56,076 nucleotides of DNA from DAOUET01 sp034430155 (lineage in GTDB: Bacteria; Chloroflexota; Anaerolineae; Anaerolineales; UBA4823). The notes beneath the pieces are model-generated. The model was not told the DNA's origin and did no database searches. It was given only the letters and a program-made list of their open reading frames with translations. The stretch's first letter is position 1. Every line of letters begins with the position of its first letter. The stretch covers positions 1 to 56,076 of the forward strand of contig DAOUET010000022.1 of the NCBI GenBank assembly GCA_034430155.1, written 5' to 3'. The position numbers were made by a program, and so were the translations under genes. Shown piece by piece: positions 26,370-35,300 of the stretch.

Positions 26370-27206
26370 TCAGACTTGCCCGGCATGTTTCAATGGTTGG
26401 CAAGTTGGACAGATATGGGTGCTTCGCTGGCCTACAATAATACGCTCGATGGTGGTACCACATACCGGGCAGGTTTCACCTGTCCGGTGGTAGACCTGGA
26501 AATAGTTTTGAAAGTCACCGCCTCGGTAGACCCAATCGATGCTGGCGCCATTTCGCTGGATGCCCTCTTCTAGTACCTGGCGGATGCTGTGCCATAGTCT
26601 TTCCGCCTGCTTGATGTCTAGGGTGCTGGCAATCGTCAGCGGGTGGATCTTGGCGAGGTGCAGAGCTTCGTCAGCGTAAATATTCCCCAGCCCGGCGATA
26701 AAGGTTTGATCAAGCAGCAGGGGTTTGATCTGGCGGTTGCGGGGCTGCAAGCGTTGATACAGGTCTTCCGATGTAAATGAAGGGCTCAGAGGTTCTGGTC
26801 CTAATTTGGCCAACACCGCTTGCGGTTCAGATGTCAGCCACACACGCCCGAACTTGCGTGGGTCGTTAAAGCATAATCGGTAGCCGCCCTCAAAATTTAG
26901 CCTCATACGGACGTGCCCTTCTGGTGCCTGGGAGTCGATCTCTATCAGGAGGTCACCACTCATGCCCAGGTGGATGAGCAGTACGTCGTGCGATAGCTTA
27001 AGAACCAGGTATTTTCCCCGGCGACTCACATCCTCGATTGACTGCCTCACTATTCGACGCTTGAATTCAGCAGGAGACGGCGTCACCAGGGTGCGTTCCC
27101 ATAAGAGCTGGGCACCCTCAATACGCTGCCCGATGATAGATTGGCCGATTGGACCAGCCTGTCTCAGGGTTCTAGCAATGGTTTCAACTTCTGGAAGTTC
27201 GGGCAT
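26370..27206 (-). CDS. mutM: Formamidopyrimidine-DNA glycosylase
   Basis: 278 residues. It removes 8-oxoguanine and ring-opened purines and nicks the DNA (base excision repair). The N-terminal catalytic PELPEVE is intact (Pro nucleophile after Met removal, then the catalytic Glu). The conserved Lys is in SRRGKYLVLKL (about 57). The H2TH region includes GLGNIYADEALHLAKIHPL. The C-terminal zinc finger is C-x2-C...C-x2-C (ETCPVCGTTI and HICPTCQ). Three nucleotides separate it from prs upstream, so the two are probably co-transcribed. Confidence 0.95.
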   Translation of the reverse strand: MPELPEVETIARTLRQAGPIGQSIIGQRIEGAQLLWERTLVTPSPAEFKRRIVRQSIEDVSRRGKYLVLKLSHDVLLIHLGMSGDLLIEIDSQAPEGHVRMRLNFEGGYRLCFNDPRKFGRVWLTSEPQAVLAKLGPEPLSPSFTSEDLYQRLQPRNRQIKPLLLDQTFIAGLGNIYADEALHLAKIHPLTIASTLDIKQAERLWHSIRQVLEEGIQRNGASIDWVYRGGDFQNYFQVYHRTGETCPVCGTTIERIIVGQRSTHICPTCQPLKHAGQV

Positions 27207-27209
27207 GCC

Positions 27210-28202
27210 TCATTCGTTAAACATCTCACCAACGCTGCGACCTTCGTGGGCGCGGCGGATCACTTCTCCCATCAAATGTGCTACGGTAAGCAGTTTGAGT
27301 TTATCACCAAGTAGGGCTTTTTTCTCCTCCGCGATAGGCAGCGTGTCTGTGGTGATGATAGATGTCAGCGGAAGGGCTGCTAACCTCTCTACGGCAGGAT
27401 CAGAGAATACCGGGTGGACAAACACCGTATAGATGTTGCGCGCCCCACACTCTTTGACCAGGTTGACGGCCTGGCTTATGGATCCAGCTGTATCGACTTC
27501 GTCATCCACCACGATCACGTCGCGTCCCTCCACGTTGCCGATCAGGGTCAGTGCTACCGGGCGGGCAATGTCGGCGGTGCGGCGTTTCTCTACAAAGGCG
27601 ATCGGCGCATTTATGGTGGCAGCAAAGTTGCGCCCTTTCTTGGCAAATCCCAGATCAGCAGCCACTACCACGGGGTCTTTCATGGTGGGAAGCAGATCCT
27701 TAACATACTCTATAAGGATGTGATAGGCGCTTATGACATCGCCAGGGATGGAGAAAAACCCTTGGATCTGTCCGGCATGCAGATCCAGTGTCATGTAGCG
27801 ATCAGCTCCGGCGATTTCGATCATATCAGCCACTAAGCGAGCGGTTATAGGAACGCGTGGCATGTCTTTTTTATCGGAACGGGCGTATGCCAGGTAGGGA
27901 ACCACCGCCGTAACCCGCCCGGCCGAGTCCAGCCTGAGAGTCTGAAGCATGATTAGTAGCTCCATCAAATTTCTGTGTACCGGCTTGGCAATCGTCTGGA
28001 TCACATAAACATCCTGGCCGCGCACACTGCTGTGAAGCCTAACAAACAGGTTATCGTTCGGAAACAGGGTAACATCCCTGCCGCTGAGCGGCAGAGAGAG
28101 ATGGTCGGCGATCTTCATCGAGAGTTCGGGGCAGGCTGTCCCGGCAAAGAGTTTGATCTCACCGAAAACGCCGCAGTCGCGTTGAGGTTTGATAACAGGC
28201 AT
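27210..28202 (-). CDS. prs: Ribose-phosphate pyrophosphokinase
   Basis: 330 residues. It makes PRPP from ribose 5-phosphate and ATP, feeding nucleotide, His and Trp synthesis. Family motifs: ELSMKIADHL, FPNDNLFVRLHSSVRGQDVYVIQ, YLAYARSDKKD (nucleotide/flexible loop), LDLHAGQIQGFF (Mg/ATP), the catalytic loop around KKGRNFA and VEKRRT, and VVDDEVDTAGSI (PRPP-binding loop). The ATG at 28202 is chosen over a TTG at 28214 because GGGAG lies 6-7 nt before it. It is 25 nt downstream of the GNAT gene and likely belongs to the same run of minus-strand genes. Confidence 0.95.
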   Translation of the reverse strand: MPVIKPQRDCGVFGEIKLFAGTACPELSMKIADHLSLPLSGRDVTLFPNDNLFVRLHSSVRGQDVYVIQTIAKPVHRNLMELLIMLQTLRLDSAGRVTAVVPYLAYARSDKKDMPRVPITARLVADMIEIAGADRYMTLDLHAGQIQGFFSIPGDVISAYHILIEYVKDLLPTMKDPVVVAADLGFAKKGRNFAATINAPIAFVEKRRTADIARPVALTLIGNVEGRDVIVVDDEVDTAGSISQAVNLVKECGARNIYTVFVHPVFSDPAVERLAALPLTSIITTDTLPIAEEKKALLGDKLKLLTVAHLMGEVIRRAHEGRSVGEMFNE

Positions 28203-28227
28203 AAGTACTCCCAAAAAGATTGGTTAT

Positions 28228-28785
28228 TTACTCAGGAGGCGCTGGCGCCTCCATGTTTTGCCATTCGGTTCGCAGTATGCTCATGAATAGTACGTCTAAA
28301 TATTGGCCTTCCTGGAAGACAGCTTGGCGGTGACGACCTTCGTCAACAAAACCGGCTTTCTTATAAGCGCTGATCGCTCGCTGGTTATCTTCGTATACGC
28401 GCAGGGATATGCGGTGCAAATTGAGGGTGGTAAAGCCAAACTGCAAGAGCAAGCGCATCGCTTCAGTTCCATAACCCTGGTTCCAACAGCTTTTATCGCC
28501 GATGAAGATACCCAACTCGGCGTTGCGATTGCGCCAGTCAATGTTGAAAAAACCGCAGTTTCCCACCAGCCTCCAGGCATCTTCTTCTTGGATCTCAATC
28601 GCCAGAGGCTGTTCTTCTGCCGGGCGCGCCAGTGTTCCTTCAAACCAGCGCTGCTCCTCCTCATGAGACAAAGGCAGATACAGGGCTAATCCTTGCCGCA
28701 CCTCCGGGTCGTTAAGCCATCCCACGAAGCGGGTCAAGTCTTCTCTTTCAACGTGTCGCAGCCGGATGCGTTCTCCGTAAATCAT
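28228..28785 (-). CDS. GNAT-family N-acetyltransferase (RimJ/RimL type)
   Basis: 185 residues. GNAT fold signatures: the N-terminal RLRHVEREDL strand/helix, GNCGFFNIDWRNRNAELGIFIG (beta4), WNQGYGTEAMRLLLQFGF (acetyl-CoA pyrophosphate loop Q/RxxGxG/A) and NQRAISAYKKAGFVDEGR (the C-terminal element typical of RimJ/RimL relatives). It transfers acetyl from acetyl-CoA to an amine; the target may be a ribosomal protein N-terminus or a small molecule and cannot be told. The ATG overlaps the meaB stop by 4 nt (ATGA), so translation is coupled. Confidence 0.9.
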   Translation of the reverse strand: MIYGERIRLRHVEREDLTRFVGWLNDPEVRQGLALYLPLSHEEEQRWFEGTLARPAEEQPLAIEIQEEDAWRLVGNCGFFNIDWRNRNAELGIFIGDKSCWNQGYGTEAMRLLLQFGFTTLNLHRISLRVYEDNQRAISAYKKAGFVDEGRHRQAVFQEGQYLDVLFMSILRTEWQNMEAPAPPE

Positions 28786-29804
28786 AGGGTTTGTTCCCCG
28801 TCGAGTAAAGCGAGAACTCCTTGATAGGGGGAAATCTGGCGTTCTATCAGCTTCTCGAGGATTTCCTGGTATTTCGAATTTGATACCGATTTCCGCCAGC
28901 GGCTCACCAGGCTATCTTGAAGCAATGCCTCCAGCTCTGCCTGTAAACGGGCGCGTTCGCGACGTTCCAACTCTCCGCTTTCTCGCAGGTATTGTCGGTG
29001 CCGGGCGATCTCTTTGGCCAGATCTGGGACACCATCGCCTTCTGTGGCTACCGTTCGTTGGATTGGTGGTATCCAGGCATCTACTTCTACCTGTGCCGGT
29101 GCCCTTTCAGAAAGGCCTTCGGAAGGTCCGTGATGGCGGAAGACAGGCGCTACCGGTTGTGCCAGTTGAAGCATGCCGCTCAGGGCCCTTTCGGTGTTTT
29201 CCACACCAGGTCGATCAGCTTTGTTGACTACCAGGATGTCGGCGATTTCAAGGATGCCAGCCTTAATCGCTTGAATGTCGTCGCCTAAGCCGGGCGCCTG
29301 CACGACCAGGGTGGTGTGCGCCAAACGGGCCACATCCACTTCGGCCTGCCCAGCTCCTACCGTTTCGATGAAGATAATCTCAAAACCGGCTGCGTCAAAA
29401 ACCTGTACTAAGCTGGCCGTGGTATGCGCCAATCCTCCCAAAGAACCGCGCGCTGCCATTGAGCGGATAAACACCCCTGCATCTCCGGCTAGATCGCGCA
29501 TCCGTACCCGGTCTCCCAGGATTGCCCCGCCGGTGAAAGGGCTGGATGGATCCACCGCTACGATAGCCACTTGCAGCGCCATTTCTCCATCAGGGGGATT
29601 CCTGTAATAACGAGCCAGCTGGTTGACCAGAGTAGATTTTCCGGTCCCTGGAGCGCCGGTCACACCTACCAGATGAGCGTACCCGGTATGCGGGAACAGT
29701 TCATTTAAAGCCTGGCGGCCCTGCTCCGTTTGGTTTTCAACAAGGGTCAGGAGACGGGCTAAGGCCAGTCGGTCGCCTGCCAGAGTGGAGCGAGCAAGAG
29801 TCAT
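28782..29804 (-). CDS. meaB: MeaB/ArgK-family GTPase, B12-mutase chaperone
   Basis: 340 residues from the ATG at 29804. A TTG at 29825, overlapping the previous stop as TTGA, would add 7 residues. G1 is GVTGAPGTGKSTL (about 46-58), followed by VDPSSPFTGGAILGDRVRM, SLGGLA, ETVGAGQAEVDVA (G3-type) and VNKAD (G4). Such GTPases load adenosylcobalamin into methylmalonyl- or isobutyryl-CoA-type mutases and protect them. Directly upstream on the same strand is the B12-binding subunit of such a mutase, matching this role. Confidence 0.93.
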   Translation of the reverse strand: MTLARSTLAGDRLALARLLTLVENQTEQGRQALNELFPHTGYAHLVGVTGAPGTGKSTLVNQLARYYRNPPDGEMALQVAIVAVDPSSPFTGGAILGDRVRMRDLAGDAGVFIRSMAARGSLGGLAHTTASLVQVFDAAGFEIIFIETVGAGQAEVDVARLAHTTLVVQAPGLGDDIQAIKAGILEIADILVVNKADRPGVENTERALSGMLQLAQPVAPVFRHHGPSEGLSERAPAQVEVDAWIPPIQRTVATEGDGVPDLAKEIARHRQYLRESGELERRERARLQAELEALLQDSLVSRWRKSVSNSKYQEILEKLIERQISPYQGVLALLDGEQTL

Positions 29805-29821
29805 GGGACTGAAAGCCAAAG

Positions 29822-30232
29822 TCAAGGGACGGCCGCGCCCAAAACAGCTTGGCGAAGGTCAGTGACGATCGCATCGGTGAGGGTGCCAGGACCATATACA
29901 CCGACCACGCCCATTTCTAACAGGCGCGGGATATCCTCGTTGGGAATGATGCCTCCTACGAAAACTTTGACTCTTTCTTGCCGGTTGGCTTTTAACAGTT
30001 CCATAACCCGCGGCACCAATGCCATATGTGCACCTGAGAGGATAGACATACCTACCGCATCCACGTCTTCTTGTAAAGCGGCTTCAGCAATCATTTCAGG
30101 AGTTTGGCGTAAGCCGGTGTAGATAACCTCCATACCAGCGTCTCGCAAGGTGCGGGCTACCACTTTTGCGCCCCGGTCATGTCCATCCAAACCGGGCTTG
30201 GCTATCAAGACGCGGATTATTCGCTCGGTCAT
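29822..30232 (-). CDS. Cobalamin-binding small subunit of a methylmalonyl-CoA mutase-type enzyme
   Basis: 136 residues making up only a B12-binding domain. The His-on motif D-x-H-x-x-G is seen as LDGHDRG (about 16-22), with MSILSGAH (SxL) and GGIIPNEDI (GG) completing the pattern. In split mutases this subunit joins a separate catalytic alpha subunit. No catalytic subunit gene is in this window. The ATG at 30232 follows GGGAGG by 6 nt. A TTG at 30244 is less likely. It forms an operon with meaB, GNAT, and possibly prs and mutM. The substrate (methylmalonyl-, isobutyryl- or ethylmalonyl-CoA) cannot be decided from this subunit alone. Confidence 0.92.
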   Translation of the reverse strand: MTERIIRVLIAKPGLDGHDRGAKVVARTLRDAGMEVIYTGLRQTPEMIAEAALQEDVDAVGMSILSGAHMALVPRVMELLKANRQERVKVFVGGIIPNEDIPRLLEMGVVGVYGPGTLTDAIVTDLRQAVLGAAVP

Positions 30233-30244
30233 AATACCTCCCAA

Positions 30245-30636
30245 AGGATTAAGGCTGCTTCTAAAATTATACCGCGTTCACCCCTGCGGTAAATTCAACA
30301 CTGCAAAGTACCATTGCCAACATGACCCGCTGGCCGGGGGTGTTCATCTTAATGTTGGCTTAAGCAGAAAAGAGCGGCAATCACGGGCGGCCTGGGTGCA
30401 TGATCGTGCCGGCCGGCGGCATCATCCGGCTGCTCCCCCAAGGATTTAGGGTTTAGTTCACAACGCTCCTTACCCAGCCTACCAGGAACAGGCGGAAATA
30501 AACCGGGTCGAGCGTCTGGGATACCAGCGGGACATTCCAGAGATGCCTTGTTGCCATAAGTAGGGCAGCAAGCAGAGCTGCATGAAGAATTCTAATTACG
30601 ATTTGACAAACCAGCGGGTCAGAGGAGGCATAAGTA
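30245..30636. other. Intergenic region with possible degenerate coding traces
   Basis: No intact gene. An inverted repeat GCCAACAT / ATGTTGGC lies at 30316-30323 and 30352-30359. On the minus strand a short hydrophobic frame at about 30470-30605 (with LLMATRHLWN and FRLFLVGWV) looks like a fragment of a multi-pass membrane protein, perhaps related in style to the remnant at 31475-32240. This is a weak suggestion only. No promoter for the B12-subunit operon could be assigned. Confidence 0.3.
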
Positions 30637-31398
30637 TTACTTGCCCCGCTTGCCTGGGGCGATATATTGGATGTGTTTGAACGGCTTGATTTGAACGCTT
30701 ATTTTGTCCTTAAGGATATTTCCAGAGACATGCATCAAGGTGTCATCGAAGTCGGAATCGATACCCATACTGGCCAGGCATGGATAGTGATGGTGCAGCA
30801 AACCGGCTTCTTGTTCGGCCTCTTCTACGGAGAGGCCCAACAGGCGTTCGGCCACGTAACGTGCACAACCGCAAACTGTGTCACGCTGCACCTCTATTGA
30901 AATGATCTTGCGCGTTTGGGGATCTACCCTAATCTGCAGATCGGGTTCGCCGAAAAGATGGGCGAATTCTGAAATTAAGGTATTCTGATAAGTTTGGCGT
31001 TGCCGTCGGGTGACTCCGTAATCCTTTTCGGTCAATGAGCACAGCGGTTTTGGCGTTACGCAAGCTATCCCGGCTTCGCTGAGCCAGCCGCGTAACTGGC
31101 GCGCCAGACCTCGTGGCAACCAGGCCTCATTGTCGATGGGGGCGATCACCGCCCGCGCCCCGCTCATCTCAGCAATTTCAGGAAGCAGCTCGGCAATGCC
31201 CTTGTTCTCACCAAAAGACAGGATCAGATCTGCCGGCTGGAAAGAATCGGGCAGATAATCCTCAGGATAATCTATCACTGGAGGCAGCACCGCGGGCGCT
31301 TGCCACTCTTCAACGCTCCAATCAGCAGCTCGGTGCTTCCGAACATTTTCTACGTGCCTTTTCCCGTATTCGCCTGAGATAACCGCCAGAATGCGCAT
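30637..31398 (-). CDS. DUF166-family protein
   Basis: 253 residues; best matched by memory to DUF166, a family noted mostly in methanogenic archaea and some anaerobic bacteria and sometimes annotated, without solid proof, as thymidylate-synthase-like. Visible features are MRILAVISGEYGKRHVENV at the start, DLILSFGENKGIAELLPEI and APIDNEAWLPRGLARQL. A C-terminal region contains a Cys/His cluster (CSLTEKDYGV, TVCGCARYVAERL, LHHHYPCLASMGID, DDTLMHVSGNIL). The conserved Cys residues could hold a metal or Fe-S cluster. An AAGGAG site is 6 nt before the ATG. It is apparently a single-gene unit. Function unknown. Confidence 0.65.
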   Translation of the reverse strand: MRILAVISGEYGKRHVENVRKHRAADWSVEEWQAPAVLPPVIDYPEDYLPDSFQPADLILSFGENKGIAELLPEIAEMSGARAVIAPIDNEAWLPRGLARQLRGWLSEAGIACVTPKPLCSLTEKDYGVTRRQRQTYQNTLISEFAHLFGEPDLQIRVDPQTRKIISIEVQRDTVCGCARYVAERLLGLSVEEAEQEAGLLHHHYPCLASMGIDSDFDDTLMHVSGNILKDKISVQIKPFKHIQYIAPGKRGK

Positions 31399-31474
31399 GC
31401 AGAGCTCCTTAGGTCCGCTATTGACCAGAGGTATTATAACTTGGGCTTTAGATGGCTTTCGATATTCTCGTCCC

Positions 31475-32240
31475 TCAGGTCTTGCTCGCCAGCGAAGTGC
31501 GGTTAGGATTTAGAATTACCCCGCTGATGATTGTGCTGGCCAGAAAGAGTAATATGGCCACCCCATAGACGGGCTGCTTGAAAGCCAGCCAGGTCGCCGG
31601 TCACTCGCAGCGCTACGGAGAGATGTAACAAGATCAGGTATGCATATATGCATATAAGAACTGGTGGAAGTTGATTTGCAGCCCTAGCACGGCTGGAAAT
31701 ATTATGGGGGCGTGATCGAAGATCATTGAGAAGACAAAACCCAGAAATATGGCGTGCAAAACTGCATCGTATCGTAATCCAGCGACCACGCCACCAAAGA
31801 CCATACCCATGCATCCGGCTGCCGCCAACCAGAAGTAACCCGCCAGCAGGCATAAGGCTGTATAGTGTGGCAGGCCCTGTTTGTAAACTGTCCGGCGGGC
31901 GACATCGTAGCGAAGCAACCAGGCAGCCAGAGCCAGCATCCCCAGGCTGACCAGGCGCATCCCGGGGTTAAATAACCAGAACATAAGCATTAACCCGATA
32001 ACAAATAGAGCGACTGCCCCTGTAAAAGCCATTTCGCTGCCGCGTGATAAGCGCACTATGCGTCCTAACTCCAGCCATTCATCAGCAATGGTCAATATTA
32101 AGAAACCCACCCACTACAATACCAGCCGGTAAATTGGTGAACCGAACAACCATAAGGCGTTCCCTACCAGCCAGGCCAGTGCGCTAGTGAAAAAGCCGAT
32201 TTGAAGCCAGCGCAAACGGGCAATTTTATGGTTGGAGGCC
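31475..32240 (-). pseudogene. Decayed multi-pass membrane protein gene
   Basis: Reading the minus strand, a hydrophobic protein can be followed through three frames. The reading ASNHKIARLRWLQ and then NALWLFGSPIYRLVL is interrupted by an in-frame TAG at 32114-32116. It continues as WVGFLILTIADEWLELGR through several helices to HAIFLGFVFSMIFDHAPIIFP. It shifts frame near the palindrome at 31639-31654 (continuing YLILLHLSVALRVTGDL) and shifts again near 31590 into WLAFKQPVYGVAILLFLAST, stopping at 31475. The 5' end lacks a start. Conserved-looking His residues in helices recall haem- or metal-binding membrane proteins such as the NnrS group, but the family is uncertain. Sequencing error cannot explain the missing start as easily as decay does. 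Confidence 0.7.
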
Positions 32241-32268
32241 GCTTAGCCAATTTTTTAAGCCAACTGGA

Positions 32269-32298
32269 TTGGTTCCGGCTTTGGCCTCGTGCTATAAT
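32269..32298 (+). promoter_or_regulatory. Promoter of dnaE
   Basis: TTGGTT (32269-32274), 18 nt, consensus TATAAT (32293-32298) preceded by GC. The predicted start is near 32305, giving a leader of about 35 nt before the ATG at 32341. Confidence 0.6.
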
Positions 32299-32340
32299 CG
32301 TTCCCATCTCACCCATTTAAAATAATCTGGTTGGTAGCGG

Positions 32341-35300
32341 ATGTCCTTCGTTCATCTTCACGTTCATTCAGAATATTCATTGCTAGATGGTTTTTGCAAT
32401 ATAAAGAAGCTGGTGAAGCGTGCCAAAGAGATGCACATGCCTGCCCTGGCGCTAACAGACCACGGCACCATGTTTGGTGTGATCGACTTTTACAACGCGG
32501 CTACCAGAGCTGGAATTAAGCCCATTATCGGTGTTGAAGCTTATCTGGCTTCCCGTGGGATGCAGGAGCGCGATGCCCAGTTGGACAAAAAGTCCAGTCA
32601 CCTGCTGCTTTTAGCTGAAAATCAGACTGGCTACCAGAACTTGCTCAAGATCGCCAGTGCTGCCCAGCTGCAAGGCTTTTATTATTTCCCTCGGACTGAT
32701 CATGAATTCTTAGCACAGCATGCTGAAGGATTGATCTGCACCTCCGGTTGCATGTCCGCCGAGATTCCCCGTCTGATTCGGGCAGGAAACCTGGAAAAGG
32801 CTCGTCGCCAGATCGATTGGTACTACCAGGTATTTGGTCCCGACCATTTCTTCCTTGAGCTGCAGGAACACGATATCAATGAGCTAAAGCAGATCAACAA
32901 ACACTTGATCGACCTTGGCAAACGTTATCAGGCTCACTTTGTAGCCACCAACGACGTTCATTACATTAATCATGGAGATGCCCGTTTCCAAGACATTTTG
33001 CTGGCTATCCAGACCGGCTGCGTGCTCAGCGATCCCAACCGCATGCGCATGAGCGATGATAGCTTTTACCTTCGGAGCCCGCAAGAAATGTCTACGATTT
33101 TTTCTGAGCTGCCTGAAGCCATCAGCAACACCTTGCTTATCGCCGAACGCTGCGAGGTGGACTTAAGCTTCAAAGGCTACCACTTGCCTCAGTTTGACGT
33201 CCCCGAAGGGAAAACCGCCCAGCCTTATTTACGAGAGCTGTGCGCAGCTGGCCTTAAAAAACGTTATGGTTCACGGGCGGATGACCCGCAGATCTCTGCC
33301 CGCCTGGATTATGAACTGGGCATCATCCATCAGATGGGTTTTGATACCTATTTCTTAATCGTATGGGATTTGTGCCGTTACGCTCGTGAGATGGACATCT
33401 GGTACAACGCCCGCGGTTCAGCGGCAGGGTCTATAGTCGCTTACACCCTGGGCATCACGCTGGTCGACCCGATTGAACATGGTTTGATCTTTGAACGCTT
33501 TCTCAATCCTGGTCGTATCTCCATGCCCGATATCGACCTAGATTTTCGTGACGACCGGCGCGCCGAGATGCTGCAATATACTGCTAACCGCTATGGCGAT
33601 GACAAAGTTGCTCAAATCATCACCTTTGGCACCTTAGGTGCCCGCGCCGCGATCCGCGATGTCGGCCGGGTTTTGGATATCCCTCTCTCGGAAGTGGACC
33701 GGGCTGCCAAACTCATCCCCAATATCCCCGGTAAGCCGGTCAACATCCGGCAAGCTCTCGAAGAAGTCCCCGAATTCAAGAATCTTTATCAATCGACACC
33801 TTATTACCGCCAATTGATAGATACTGCCAGTGAAATGGAAGGCGTAGTGCGCAGTGCTGGCACCCACGCAGCGGGTGTGATCATCACAGATAAACCGATC
33901 ATCGAATACCTGCCGCTGCATCGCCCCACCGGAAGTTCAGCCGAGGATAGCCCGGTCAAAACGGTAACTCAGTTCGAGATGAACGTCTTGGACTCGCTCG
34001 GGTTGCTCAAAGTCGATTTCCTCGGGCTGGCCACCCTCACGATCATGGCGCGGGCTTGTGATCTGATCAAAGCCCGTCATGGCGTGAAGCTCGATTTGTC
34101 CAATATCCCGGTGGACGACCCGGCTACTTATGAATTGCTTGGCCGGGGAGAGACAGCCGGAGTATTCCAGGTGGAAGGCGCCGGAATGCGGCGTTGGCTG
34201 ATGAAAATGAAACCCAAAGAGTTAGCCAATGTGATCGCTATGGTGGCATTATTCCGACCAGGGCCGATGGACTTCATCCCTGGCTACATCCGGCGCATGC
34301 ATAATGAAGAAGCGGTTCAGTACAGTCACCCTGCTCTGGAATCGATCTTTAAAGAAACTTATGGATACCCTGTCTATCAAGAACAGCTCATGTTTGCGGT
34401 GATGGAGTTAGCCGGCTATACCGCTACCGAATCTGATGATCTGCGTAAGGCCGTAGCCAAGAAGCAGAAAGAAAAGCTGCACAAGCATCGCCAGAAGTTC
34501 ATCTCAGGAGCCATGGAGAGGCAAATCTCCGAAGAGACGGCCAGCGCCATCTTCGATGATTGGGAGGAATTCGCCCGTTATGGCTTCAACAAGGCCCATG
34601 CTGCCGACTACGGCGTCATTGCCGTTCAGACCGCCTATCTAAAAGCCCATTATCCGGTTGAGTACATGACTGCAGTGCTCTCGGTCAACCAAAACGACAC
34701 CGATAAAGTCGCTTTGTATGTCGCCGATTGCCGCCGTATGGCTATTGCGGTTGAACCACCGGATGTCAATATCAGTGGCTATGATTTCACCATCGAAGAT
34801 CGCCCCGAAGGTAGTGCAGCTATTCGTTTCGGACTGGGTGCAGTCAAAAATGTAGGACACGGACCGGTAGATGCCATCCTTGAAGGGCGTGCCGAGCGGC
34901 CCTTTATCGATATCAACGACTTTGCCCACCGCGTTGACCTCCGCCAAGTCAGCAAACGTCCTTTGGAGTGCCTGGTGCGGGTCGGCGCCTTGGACGGCTT
35001 TGGACCCCGCCCGGCCCTGTTGCAGGCTTTGGACCAGGTCGTCTCGGTCAGTGCCTCCCACTTTCGAGCTGTTGAGATGGGGCAGATGAGTCTGTTTGGA
35101 GCACACAGCGGTGTGATCGAAGGCATAAAGCTGCCCAAGACCACGGTCGAGATACCCCGGCGCGAGCAATTGAATTGGGAGCGTGAACTGATTGGCTTGT
35201 ATGTCTCTGATCACCCCTTGAATCCTTTTCTGGATGTTCTGACCGAAACCGTTACCCACTTTTCCGGCCAGCTGTCTGAATCTGGCGAACGTGAGCGGGT

